NCBI GenBank assembly: GCA_947455365.1
Contig: CANGNU010000052.1
Coordinates: forward strand, 1-6,831
Source of the DNA: Rickettsiales bacterium
Lineage (GTDB): Bacteria; Pseudomonadota; Alphaproteobacteria; Rickettsiales; UBA1997
DNA length: 6,831 nucleotides
Direction: 5' to 3'
Below, one piece after another: positions 1 to 6,268 of this stretch (position 1 is the stretch's first letter; every line of letters starts with the position of its first letter). The position numbers and the translations under genes were made by a program. A model generated the notes under the pieces. That model was not told the origin of the DNA and searched no databases. It was given only the letters and a program-made list of their open reading frames with translations.

Positions 1-282
1 ATGCTCGCGATCTTCAGGAAGTACGCTGCAAATTTCTTCTAAAACTGTATTGTGAGTAAAATGAATATGCTGCTCAAGATGCCCTATTTTGTAGCCGCGC
101 GGCATTTCAATTGCGCCTTCATCGGGTTCTAATTGTTTTAAAATTAGCTTGAGGAAAGTTGATTTTCCGCTACCATTACGGCCGATTAGGCCAATTTTTT
201 CGCCGCGATTGATGATGAAATTTACATCGCGAAAAATTTCATGGCCATGAAATGAAATGGAGAGGTCTTTGGCTTTGATCAC
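1..282 (-). CDS. ABC-F family ATPase, N-terminal part (truncated by window edge)
   Basis: The first 94 codons are present and the rest lies beyond the left edge. Visible are an ABC nucleotide-binding domain start (IKAKDLSISF, residues 2-11), a perfect Walker A GRNGSGKST (residues 34-42) and a Q-loop region IGHLEQH with Gln71. No membrane segment is seen. The 'KIGHLEQ...TVLEEI' pattern after Walker A is typical of the first ABC domain of ABC-F proteins (Uup/YheS/EttA group). These are soluble twin-ATPase proteins that act on ribosomes and are not transporters. The GTG start at 282 is chosen because the frame has an upstream stop at about 319-321 with no ATG in between, and the protein then begins MIKAKDL as relatives do. 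It lies 64 nt downstream of the sensor kinase on the same strand, so co-transcription is likely. The ABC-F subgroup cannot be decided without the linker and second domain; an ordinary ABC transporter ATPase is the less likely alternative. Confidence 0.85.
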   Translation of the reverse strand, partial: MIKAKDLSISFHGHEIFRDVNFIINRGEKIGLIGRNGSGKSTFLKLILKQLEPDEGAIEMPRGYKIGHLEQHIHFTHNTVLEEICSVLPEDREH

Positions 283-346
283 TTGCTTGTTGAATTTAAA
301 TTTAAAAATAGGCGGGGATTAGAGCACTTGCGCCAGTAAAAAGCAA

Positions 347-1720
347 CTAATTTAAACAAACCTCAACCTTACTTACTCCTGCCTGCGAGGTGAATTTTAT
401 TTGCCCATTACAAAGCTCGGCAATTTTTTTGGCAATTGCAAGGCCCAATCCACAGCCTACAGCCTCAACGCCTTTGACGCGATAAAATTTATCGAAAATT
501 TTTTCTTGCTCGGTTGCGGTTAAAATTTTTCCACGATTAGTAATTGTAAAAATAACTTGCAAGCCTTCATTCTCTAAGCTTATTGCAATTACAGAATTTG
601 CATCACTATATTTTATTGCATTATCTAACAAGTTGCCAAACATAATTTCAAGATAAGTTCGATTGCTGTAAAGCATTGGCGCCATAGACTCTGTAGTATT
701 AAAAATAATTTTGCTACCCTTCTCTGCGGCAGCATTTTTATAACCACCAATTAGTCGTTCGATTAAATCTTTTAGCGCAACATCTTCTTTGGCAATATTT
801 TGATTCTCGGGCTCAAGCCTCGCCAGAGTAAGAATTTGACTAATAAGATGGTCAATGCGATCAACGCCCGCAACCAAATCTTGCAAATATTCCAGCGTTT
901 TTTCTTGGTTTTTATTGCGCAATAAAAGTTGCGCCTGCGTTTTAATTACCGCAATTGGCGTGCGTAATTCATGAGCGGCATAGTCAGTGAAGCGGCGCTC
1001 TGACTCCATTGATTCGCTTAATTTTAACAATAGAGAATTTAACGAAGTGACGAAAGGCTTGATTTCATTGGGCGGAGCAATGTCATCAAAAATTTTTAGA
1101 GTAGAAGACGAAATATTTTCCGGTGAAATATCAGCAATTTTTTGTGAAATAATTTTGATTGGCTGTAATTTTTTTTCAATCACCAACCAAATAATAGCAA
1201 CGATTGGCGGCACTGCAAAAATAAAAGCGAAAAGCAAATAAGTTAAAATTTTAGCAATTAATTCGTGACGAATTTCATATTCCTCCAAAACAATTATGCT
1301 AATTTTATCTTGATGAAAAGCATAACTGCGCCACTCTTCTCCATCAATTGCAACATTGCTAAAGCCTTGATTTTCAGGCTTCGCCACAATTATTTCTTCA
1401 TTAGAATTGTAAATTAAATTTTCCTCATTCCAAATTTGATAATGAATTTGTCGTTCATATTTGTGAAAATCTCCTTCTTCAGAAAATTGCTCTAGGTCAA
1501 TGTAAAATTTCTCGTTAGCCTTACCCTTATTGACTTCGTGCTTGACCAATCCGCATAAAAGTTTTGCCGATTTAATCATGTTGGCGTCAAAAACTTTTTG
1601 AATTTCGGCGCGCGTACTAAAAAAACTGGCCAGACCAATGCTAATTACAACCAGCAAAATCAAGGCTGAAAGATAGATAAACAAACTGCGCTTGATGGAG
1701 TTTTTTTTATTCAATAACAT
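347..1720 (-). CDS. QseC-like membrane sensor histidine kinase
   Basis: This is a 457-residue inner-membrane sensor kinase, numbered from the ATG at 1720. TM1 spans about residues 12-34. A periplasmic sensor of about 120 residues follows; it starts RAEIQKVFDANM, which resembles the 2CSK_N-type sensor of QseC/TctE-like kinases. TM2 is at about 158-180, then a HAMP-like linker, then the phospho-acceptor box HELRTP with His250. The ATPase part has an N box NLLDNAIKYS (Asn363, Asn367), an F box FDKFYRV and a G2 box GCGLGLAIA (about 422-430). The G1 box reads NRGKI instead of DxGxG, so the adenine-contacting Asp is Asn; CusS-type kinases have a similar Asn. By family it autophosphorylates on His250 and passes phosphate to the adjacent regulator. 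The ATG overlaps the regulator's end by 14 nt, indicating translational coupling; a GTG four codons upstream (1732) is possible but less likely. The signal sensed cannot be read from the sequence. Confidence 0.95.
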   Translation of the reverse strand: MLLNKKNSIKRSLFIYLSALILLVVISIGLASFFSTRAEIQKVFDANMIKSAKLLCGLVKHEVNKGKANEKFYIDLEQFSEEGDFHKYERQIHYQIWNEENLIYNSNEEIIVAKPENQGFSNVAIDGEEWRSYAFHQDKISIIVLEEYEIRHELIAKILTYLLFAFIFAVPPIVAIIWLVIEKKLQPIKIISQKIADISPENISSSTLKIFDDIAPPNEIKPFVTSLNSLLLKLSESMESERRFTDYAAHELRTPIAVIKTQAQLLLRNKNQEKTLEYLQDLVAGVDRIDHLISQILTLARLEPENQNIAKEDVALKDLIERLIGGYKNAAAEKGSKIIFNTTESMAPMLYSNRTYLEIMFGNLLDNAIKYSDANSVIAISLENEGLQVIFTITNRGKILTATEQEKIFDKFYRVKGVEAVGCGLGLAIAKKIAELCNGQIKFTSQAGVSKVEVCLN

Positions 1721-2363
1721 AGCCAACACCACGAATTGTTTTGATTAAATTGCTACCTAATTTTTTGCGCAAGTGATGAATGTAAACCTCAACAGCATTA
1801 CTCTCGACTGAGTTGTCCCAACTATAAAGCAACTCTTCTAAATAAGAACGCGACTTAACTTTGCCAACGCTTTCTAGCAAAATTTTAAGAATGAGAAATT
1901 CTTTTGGCGATAAATCTTCAACAGCAACGCCATCTTGTGTAACCTTGTGGCTAGCGGCGTCAAGGGTTAAATTTTTGTGCGAAATAATTGCGGTGCTAAT
2001 GCCTTTGCTGCGGCGCGTTAGTGAGCGAATGCGCGCCATCAGCTCATCAAGGTCAAATGGCTTAACCAAGTAATCATCGGCGCCCAAGTCTAGTCCTTCA
2101 ATTTTTTGCAGCACCGAGCCACGCGCCGTAAGAATTAAAACTGGTGTATGATTTTTTTTAGCACGAATAGATTTTAAAACTTCCAGCCCCGATTTTACTG
2201 GCAGGTTAATATCGAGCAGCAAAATTTCAAACTTAGAGGTTGTAAGGGCCAACTCGCACATTTCGCCGTCAGTGACTAAATCGACAATATTATTTTCAGC
2301 TTCTAGTGCATTTTTTATTGCCTTACCAAGCATTGCATCATCTTCTGCAAGTAAAATTTTCAT
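1707..2363 (-). CDS. OmpR/PhoB-class response regulator, QseB/PmrA-like
   Basis: The protein has 218 residues, the usual length for the QseB/PmrA branch. The receiver domain (about 1-115) shows the acidic pocket E7-D8-D9, phospho-acceptor Asp51 in LLLDINLP, Thr79 in LTARG and Lys101 in VKPF. The winged-helix DNA-binding domain (about 125-218) carries the recognition-helix region SNAVEVYIHHLRKKLG and the C-terminal hairpin TIRGVGYVI. The stretch YSWDNSVESNAVEV is very close to QseB/PmrA-type regulators. By family, phosphorylation at Asp51 promotes dimer binding to tandem half-sites spaced one helical turn apart. Such a site, CTTAAG-N5-ATTAAG, lies about 50 nt upstream in the divergent region. 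The gene is first in a probable operon with the kinase (14-nt overlap) and an ABC-F gene. No Shine-Dalgarno sequence is seen before the ATG. The gene name qseB is not assigned because target and signal are unknown. Confidence 0.95.
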   Translation of the reverse strand: MKILLAEDDAMLGKAIKNALEAENNIVDLVTDGEMCELALTTSKFEILLLDINLPVKSGLEVLKSIRAKKNHTPVLILTARGSVLQKIEGLDLGADDYLVKPFDLDELMARIRSLTRRSKGISTAIISHKNLTLDAASHKVTQDGVAVEDLSPKEFLILKILLESVGKVKSRSYLEELLYSWDNSVESNAVEVYIHHLRKKLGSNLIKTIRGVGYVIE

Positions 2364-2381
2364 AAATTAAAATTTGAATAA

Positions 2382-2408
2382 ATTATTCACAAAATATTAC
2401 TCCATCAA
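2382..2408 (-). promoter_or_regulatory. Possible promoter for the two-component operon
   Basis: On the minus strand, TTGATG (2408-2403) and AATAAT (2387-2382, 5 of 6 matches to TATAAT) are separated by a short 15-nt spacer. They lie immediately downstream of the regulator box, which would then act as an upstream activator site. A competing minus-strand promoter is TTGGTA (2470-2465), a 16-nt spacer and TATAAT (2448-2443). From that one the box would lie downstream of the start and could repress. The sequence does not decide between them. Confidence 0.3.
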
Positions 2409-2410
2409 AA

Positions 2411-2427
2411 CTTAAGGCAATATTAAG
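2411..2427. promoter_or_regulatory. Tandem QseB/PmrA-type operator box
   Basis: The plus strand reads CTTAAG, 5 nt, ATTAAG. The minus strand reads CTTAAT, 5 nt, CTTAAG. The half-sites recur every 11 bp, which matches the known PmrA/QseB box layout (CTTAA-type repeats separated by about 5 nt). It lies between a regulator gene of exactly this family and a divergent MFS transporter gene. Binding is inferred from sequence match and context. Confidence 0.6.
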
Positions 2428-2450
2428 AATAAATTTTCCACCATTATAAT
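2422..2450 (+). promoter_or_regulatory. Predicted activator-dependent promoter for the MFS gene
   Basis: A perfect -10 TATAAT is at 2445-2450. Exactly 17 nt upstream, the -35 position (2422-2427) is occupied by ATTAAG, which is a poor -35 but is the second half-site of the regulator box. This geometry is typical of promoters where the activator replaces a weak -35. The start of transcription would be near 2457, giving a leader of about 90 nt before the ATG at 2549. The core ATTATAAT is a palindrome, so a minus-strand -10 also exists here. Confidence 0.5.
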
Positions 2451-2548
2451 TGGCAAGAAAAATTTACCAAGCAAACAAAAATTAAAAGATAGATTTTTTA
2501 AATTTGAAGCATTAACAATGTCGCGTCTAAAAACCATTTTTGTAAATC

Positions 2549-3826
2549 ATGTCAAATAAATCTATTACACCAAAACACGCTACTAACGCCGCCATTATTG
2601 GTTGGATCGCCGCTTCATTCTTCTATTTTTATGAAGTAATTTTACGCGTATCACCGTCAGTTATGACGCAAGAATTGATGGAATATTTTCAAATTTCCGC
2701 AACTTCTTTAGGCTGGCTTTCTACTTCTTATTATATGTCATATTTCATTTTGCAAATTCCTTGCGGCATGATTGTTGATCATTATGGTCCACGCCGCGTC
2801 ATTACAATTTCGTCGCTAATTTGCGTAATTGGCACCATAATTTTCTGCACCCAAGCAAATTTCTTATTAGCCATGATGGGTCGCATGTTAATTGGCGTTG
2901 GCTCAGCTTGCGCTTTCATTAGCTGTTTAAAATTAGCAACTGATTGGTTTCCTGCCGCGCGCTTCTCACTTTTGGCTGGCGTTGCCAATATGATGGGAAC
3001 CCTTGGCGCCACTTTCTCGGGCCGCCCTCTTGCAACTTTAGTTCACAATTATGGCTGGCAAAATGCCTGCTTAACTTTAGCCGCAATTGGCTTGTTAATT
3101 GCGCCGCTAATTTGGTTTTTTGTTAAAGATAGACCGCGCGAAGGCGCCCACAGCGTCTCATTCCGCGAGTCATTCTTAACCATCATTAAAACCAAGCAAA
3201 TTTGGTTAATTGGCATTATCGGTGGCGTGCTCTACTTGCCAATTACCGCCTTCGCCGAATTATGGGGCGTGCCTTATATGATGCGGGTTTACAACATTAA
3301 TGCGCAAGTTGCTTCACAAGCTACGGTGATGATTTTTATTGGAATGGCCATTGGCGGACCAGTATTTGCCTATGTCGCCAAATATCTAAAATCGTTCAAA
3401 AAAACCATGCTAATTTGCGCAATTGGCGCTTGCGCTTTATTTGTTTGCGTTTCTTTCGCTTCGCGTTTTTCTTACGAAGCAGTTTTTGTAATGTTGTTTG
3501 GAATTGGCTTCATGATTGGTGGACAAGTTCTGTCATTCACCATTGCTAAAAACAGCACTTATGATGGCTTTAACGGCACCGCCATGGGCTTTACCAATGG
3601 CTTAATTTCAATGGTTGGATTAATCTTCCAGCCATTCTTGGGTAAAGTAATTGATATTTTTTGGAATGGTGAAGTTGCTGAAAATGGCGTGCGCATTTAT
3701 TCAGTAGAAAATTATCAATGGGCAATTTTTACTTTGTCGTTTGCGCTATTGATAAGTGTGGCTTTGCTGGCTTTTGTTAAAGATAACTATTCTTCACACA
3801 AAAAAGATTTGCCAGCGCATCACTAA
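2549..3826 (+). CDS. MFS transporter (12 transmembrane segments), substrate unknown
   Basis: This is a 425-residue integral inner-membrane protein with the normal length and hydrophobic pattern of a 12-helix major facilitator. The conserved loop motif between TM2 and TM3 is present as GMIVDHYGPRRV (about residues 73-84). A further arginine-bearing helix GRMLIGVGSACAF (111-123) matches TM4 of the family. The central cytoplasmic loop is around residues 192-216 (VKDRPREGAH...), and the second half begins at about 217. The N-terminal region FYFYEVILRVSPSVM resembles uncharacterised MFS carriers of intracellular proteobacteria, but no substrate can be named. Its arginine codons are almost all CGN (11 of 12), unlike the gene at 4208. 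The ATG is the first good start in frame and has no Shine-Dalgarno. The gene lies divergent from the two-component operon with a regulator box at the promoter, so control by that system is inferred. Its stop codon lies in the loop of a terminator hairpin. Confidence 0.93.
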   Translation: MSNKSITPKHATNAAIIGWIAASFFYFYEVILRVSPSVMTQELMEYFQISATSLGWLSTSYYMSYFILQIPCGMIVDHYGPRRVITISSLICVIGTIIFCTQANFLLAMMGRMLIGVGSACAFISCLKLATDWFPAARFSLLAGVANMMGTLGATFSGRPLATLVHNYGWQNACLTLAAIGLLIAPLIWFFVKDRPREGAHSVSFRESFLTIIKTKQIWLIGIIGGVLYLPITAFAELWGVPYMMRVYNINAQVASQATVMIFIGMAIGGPVFAYVAKYLKSFKKTMLICAIGACALFVCVSFASRFSYEAVFVMLFGIGFMIGGQVLSFTIAKNSTYDGFNGTAMGFTNGLISMVGLIFQPFLGKVIDIFWNGEVAENGVRIYSVENYQWAIFTLSFALLISVALLAFVKDNYSSHKKDLPAHH

Positions 3827-3852
3827 AGATGCGACTTGGCAAAATTTTCTTT
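3800..3852. terminator. Bidirectional intrinsic terminator overlapping the MFS stop codon
   Basis: An outer stem TTTGCCA (3808-3814) pairs with TGGCAAA (3837-3843), and an inner stem CGCATC (3816-3821) pairs with GATGCG (3828-3833). There is a 6-nt loop and a small asymmetric internal bulge. On the plus strand the stem is followed by TTTTCTTT (3845-3852). On the minus strand it is followed by TCTTTTTT (3807-3800). It can therefore end the MFS transcript and that of the convergent small gene. The MFS stop TAA (3824-3826) lies in the loop and into the stem border. Confidence 0.75.
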
Positions 3853-3874
3853 ATAATCTTCTAAAGCAATCTGC

Positions 3875-4075
3875 TTATCTGTCTCCGCCGCTGCCACCTT
3901 TAAATTTTGGCACGCTGATTGATTTGATTTTCATGTTTGCACCACCAGCGGCAGCAGAAGCACCCTTTCCACCACCCTTGCCGCCCCTTTTATTGTAAGG
4001 GTCGCCGCCAAATGGCGAAGTTGGTTTTTTAGCAACGAATGGCTTTTTCTCTGCTGTAGTTGTAGTTGTAGTCAT
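3875..4075 (-). CDS. Small, highly basic Gly/Lys-rich hypothetical protein
   Basis: The 66-codon frame is not recognised. It begins with Met and six Thr, then a Lys/Pro segment (AEKKPFVAKKPTSPF, residues 8-22), a Gly/Lys core (NKRGGKGGGKG, 28-38), an Ala/Gly patch and a short tail MKIKSISVPKFK (48-59) before a final Gly-rich end. By count it has 14 Gly, 11 Lys, 2 Arg and only 3 acidic residues, so a net charge near +10. There is no signal peptide or membrane segment. Such composition is seen in disordered nucleic-acid-binding tails, but a function is not claimed. In its favour as a real gene: it fills the gap between two plus-strand genes on the opposite strand, and a terminator active on its strand lies about 23 nt after the stop. 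Against: no clear ribosome site and low-complexity content. It could be a spurious frame in a GC-richer patch. Confidence 0.5.
   Translation of the reverse strand: MTTTTTTAEKKPFVAKKPTSPFGGDPYNKRGGKGGGKGASAAAGGANMKIKSISVPKFKGGSGGDR
4055..4072 (-). repeat. Three tandem copies of a hexamer encoding poly-Thr
   Basis: Read on the minus strand, ACTACA occurs three times perfectly in tandem and forms codons 2-7 of the small basic protein (Thr-Thr three times). The strict ACT/ACA alternation points to slippage-type expansion. A change of one unit would add or remove two Thr without breaking the frame. Confidence 0.8.
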
Positions 4076-4146
4076 TTTTATTAATTCTTAAATGTAATTC
4101 ACGCAATAAATTTTTTAATTGACGCTTTAAAAAAATAGCACAAGAT

Positions 4147-4176
4147 GATTTTAAAATCCAGTAATTACAAAATTAC
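4147..4176. repeat. Adjacent palindromes in a divergent intergenic region
   Basis: GATTTTAAAATC (4147-4158) is a perfect 12-bp palindrome. GTAATT (4161-4166) and AATTAC (4171-4176) form an inverted repeat with a 4-nt loop. They lie in the 132-nt gap (4076-4207) between the small minus-strand gene and the 639-residue gene. A TTGACG at 4119-4124 could be a -35 toward the right, but no good -10 follows at normal spacing. Operator function is only a possibility, since AT-rich palindromes arise easily by chance. Confidence 0.3.
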
Positions 4177-4207
4177 GCATTTCTTTCTCTAACTTCAGTC
4201 AATAAGT

Positions 4208-6127
4208 ATGAATAGATTTTTTAGCAGAATTATCAGATTCTTCACTAGAGATCGCGCAAGAATTGCCAGCGAGCAATCAATAATAAGATTACAAGAGGTC
4301 CTCAGAACCGCCCCAAATCTTAGCCAGATTAACATTTTTGAAAGATTTTTAGCGCGCAACAATATTTCGATAGCCCATTTGTCGCAATATATTTTGCCAA
4401 TAGCTCGTCCACTTTTAATAGAAAGAATTCCATCTCTTTTATTAAGAAAAATTCCTGCAATTCCCGCCGCAAACTATGAGGATAGATGTCGCCAAGCCTT
4501 AGTGAATATGGCCAGAATAAATTTTAACGCAACTCAAATTGCCCGAAGTGCTTCAGCTAATAACTCTAGTGGCGCTAGCAATATTAATAGACCATTCCTT
4601 GAAGAAAATCAGCTATTTCTACTGTGTGAAGAACTATATTCAAATAGCGATAAACAGATAGCGGAATTTATTGCGTCTCTCTGCAAATCAAGTGTCTTAA
4701 AATTAGATATCTCCACTATTGAAAAGTTTTTTACACTCTTAAAAAGTGATTCTATTGCTATAAAATTGACCCAACTGTTATATCAAGACCACCGCATTCA
4801 ACTTTCTGCTAAAAATATAATTTATTTAACAAAAGGGCGCTTGAGCGAGCAATATCAATCTTTGAAAGGTTTTTTATCGCAACCATTTTCAGCAGAGTTT
4901 TTTAGCGAAACAGGGTTTGAGGAAGTTGAGAAGAAAATGAGAATGCGGTTTGATGACACAAGAGAGTTAACTATGCACGACATATTTTTATACTACCAAA
5001 TCACAAAAGAAATTTCTGAATTTGTTAAATGTTTAAACAACGATTCTTTGCAAGCAATACGCCAAGACTTTAAAATTATCGACAACGCCTTTATAAGCCA
5101 TGATGACTACAAAAACTTTGAATTACTTGTTGGTAAAGAACTAAATTTTCCTTCATTTGCAAACATTTGTGATTATTTAGAAGACAAAACCGCAACAAGA
5201 AAATTTAACCATAATGCAGCGGCATATAAGATAAATTTTACAGGAAGTAAATTTTCTAACTCTGCAGAAATGGAACTGGAAGGACGAAAAATTAACAAAA
5301 CTTTTCAAGAATTATTATCCGTTAAAAATCCACCAAGAGAAAAAATTCTTAATTTTTTTACCAATGCTTTTGCGGTAGAATTTCCTGAAGAAAAACACCA
5401 GAACGGTCTTTGTAAGTTTTTTAATGGCCACAAAAATGAAATGGCACAAATTTTACTTACTGATGGCGGTTTTGAAAAATTTCAGGCGGGAGTTTTGCAA
5501 GCTTTTAATGATGGCTGCCCTGCTAATGTTGCAACCCAACTGCGCATTGTGGCGTCTGACTGCGCCATTCAAAAACCTGCTGACAAAATCTTGTACAGTT
5601 ATTTCTATCAAAAAATAGTTGTGCCAACAATTAATGACGATAATTATATTGATATCATTGGAGAAAGTAGCGATATTTTTAAGATCTTGCGAAGAGAATC
5701 TCAATACATTAACCCATTGAAATTATTGCAAGATTTAACCTACGAATTTCATGATAAAAATGGCGACTTAGTCCGTGGAGAATGTGATTTTTTAAAAAAT
5801 TATATGGACGAAGAAATTGCCCAAAAATTATTATATGCATCTCTTAATAAATTTCCCAAAGACTTTAAAGATCTTGAAAGAGAGGTTAACAAGAAATTTG
5901 CCCAGATTGCCGCATTTTTTGTGCTAGACCGCACCATGCCAACAATATTGGATCATGAATTGCTGCGAGAAATTACGCGCGAAAATGAAGAATTGATTAA
6001 CAGCGTCGCCGCTCAACCAAGGCATGTCGCGGAACAGACTTTTGTGCAAGGCGCACCAAGAACCTCTCCCAATGATGTTAGGATTGACATTATTTCTTTG
6101 CCTCCAAGCCAAGAAACTGAGATTTAG
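4208..6127 (+). CDS. Large hypothetical protein with amphipathic N-terminus, effector-like
   Basis: I do not recognise this 639-residue protein. There is no signal peptide, no transmembrane segment and no repeat or catalytic motif I can name. Residues 2-18 form a clear amphipathic helix: Arg3, 7, 10, 14 and 18 fall on one face and Phe/Ile residues on the other. A Ser/Asn/Ala linker is at about 113-127. The rest looks mostly helical and charged. The best candidate conserved core is about 420-470, around NDGCPANVATQLRIVASDC (Cys437, Cys452). The tail from about 600 is Pro/polar and ends ETEI, which fits a class I PDZ ligand. An in-frame TAA at 4190-4192 makes the ATG at 4208 the first usable start. 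Arg codons are AGA-dominated (13 of the first 18), in contrast to the MFS gene, and the stop lies 2 nt from a tRNA 3' end. Both hint at acquired or fast-evolving DNA. A secreted effector is an inference only. Confidence 0.85.
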   Translation: MNRFFSRIIRFFTRDRARIASEQSIIRLQEVLRTAPNLSQINIFERFLARNNISIAHLSQYILPIARPLLIERIPSLLLRKIPAIPAANYEDRCRQALVNMARINFNATQIARSASANNSSGASNINRPFLEENQLFLLCEELYSNSDKQIAEFIASLCKSSVLKLDISTIEKFFTLLKSDSIAIKLTQLLYQDHRIQLSAKNIIYLTKGRLSEQYQSLKGFLSQPFSAEFFSETGFEEVEKKMRMRFDDTRELTMHDIFLYYQITKEISEFVKCLNNDSLQAIRQDFKIIDNAFISHDDYKNFELLVGKELNFPSFANICDYLEDKTATRKFNHNAAAYKINFTGSKFSNSAEMELEGRKINKTFQELLSVKNPPREKILNFFTNAFAVEFPEEKHQNGLCKFFNGHKNEMAQILLTDGGFEKFQAGVLQAFNDGCPANVATQLRIVASDCAIQKPADKILYSYFYQKIVVPTINDDNYIDIIGESSDIFKILRRESQYINPLKLLQDLTYEFHDKNGDLVRGECDFLKNYMDEEIAQKLLYASLNKFPKDFKDLEREVNKKFAQIAAFFVLDRTMPTILDHELLREITRENEELINSVAAQPRHVAEQTFVQGAPRTSPNDVRIDIISLPPSQETEI

Positions 6128-6129
6128 AT

Positions 6130-6205
6130 TGGTGGACTTGGGCGGATTCGAACCGCCGACCTACTGATTAAGAGTCAGCTGCTCTACCAACTGAGCTACA
6201 AGTCC
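6130..6205 (-). tRNA. tRNA-Lys (anticodon CTT)
   Basis: A complete 76-nt tRNA is encoded, including the CCA end. The acceptor stem GGACTTG (6205-6199 on the minus strand) pairs perfectly with CAAGTCC (6140-6134), followed by discriminator A and CCA (6132-6130). The D arm has GCTCAGTTGGTAGAGC. The anticodon stem-loop is GCTGA-CTCTTAA-TCAGT with anticodon CTT at 6172-6170. The T arm has GGTTCGAATCC. It decodes AAG lysine codons. It lies 63 nt downstream of nuoE on the same strand, with its own promoter, and converges on the 639-residue gene, whose stop is 2 nt from the CCA end. Confidence 0.97.
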
Positions 6206-6237
6206 AATTTGTTGATGTGATTTTTATGCACCGCAGC

Positions 6238-6267
6238 ATTATACAACAAAGCATCTATTTAACGCAA
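6238..6267 (-). promoter_or_regulatory. Promoter of tRNA-Lys with GC-rich discriminator
   Basis: On the minus strand there is TTGCGT (6267-6262), an 18-nt spacer and a perfect TATAAT (6243-6238). Transcription would start near 6231, about 26 nt before the mature tRNA. The bases after the -10, GCTGCGGTGC, are strikingly GC-rich against the AT-rich background. GC-rich discriminators are typical of stable-RNA promoters under stringent (ppGpp) control in proteobacteria. Confidence 0.65.
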
Positions 6268-6268
6268 A

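Noticed and set aside
283..346. Terminator between the kinase and the ABC-F gene (GGCG...CGCC followed by a T-rich run on the minus strand).
   Set aside because: Only a 4-bp stem with a large loop; too weak to call, and the genes look co-transcribed.
1701..1708. A run of eight A (minus strand) in the first codons of the kinase, just after the regulator stop, as a phase-variation switch.
   Set aside because: Runs of eight also occur inside the kinase at 1169-1176 and in the core gene nuoE at 6761-6768, so they are ordinary for this AT-rich genome.
2518..2559. A 13-codon frame starting at an ATG upstream of the MFS gene and overlapping its start, as a leader peptide.
   Set aside because: No ribosome site, no codon run suggestive of attenuation, and no terminator/antiterminator structure; short frames like this are expected by chance.
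3756..3998. Plus-strand frame rich in Pro overlapping the end of the MFS gene and the small basic gene.
   Set aside because: It starts inside the MFS gene in another frame, and its Pro-rich part is the complement of the Gly-rich codons of the minus-strand gene; it also crosses the terminator.
5453..5704. Minus-strand frame of 83 codons inside the 639-residue gene.
   Set aside because: Fully inside a long gene on the other strand, no supporting start signals or recognisable protein.
6128..6210. Attachment-site duplication of the tRNA-Lys 3' end marking an island boundary.
   Set aside because: I looked for a second copy of the tRNA 3' segment elsewhere in the window, especially at 3830-4207, and saw none; no integrase gene is present either.
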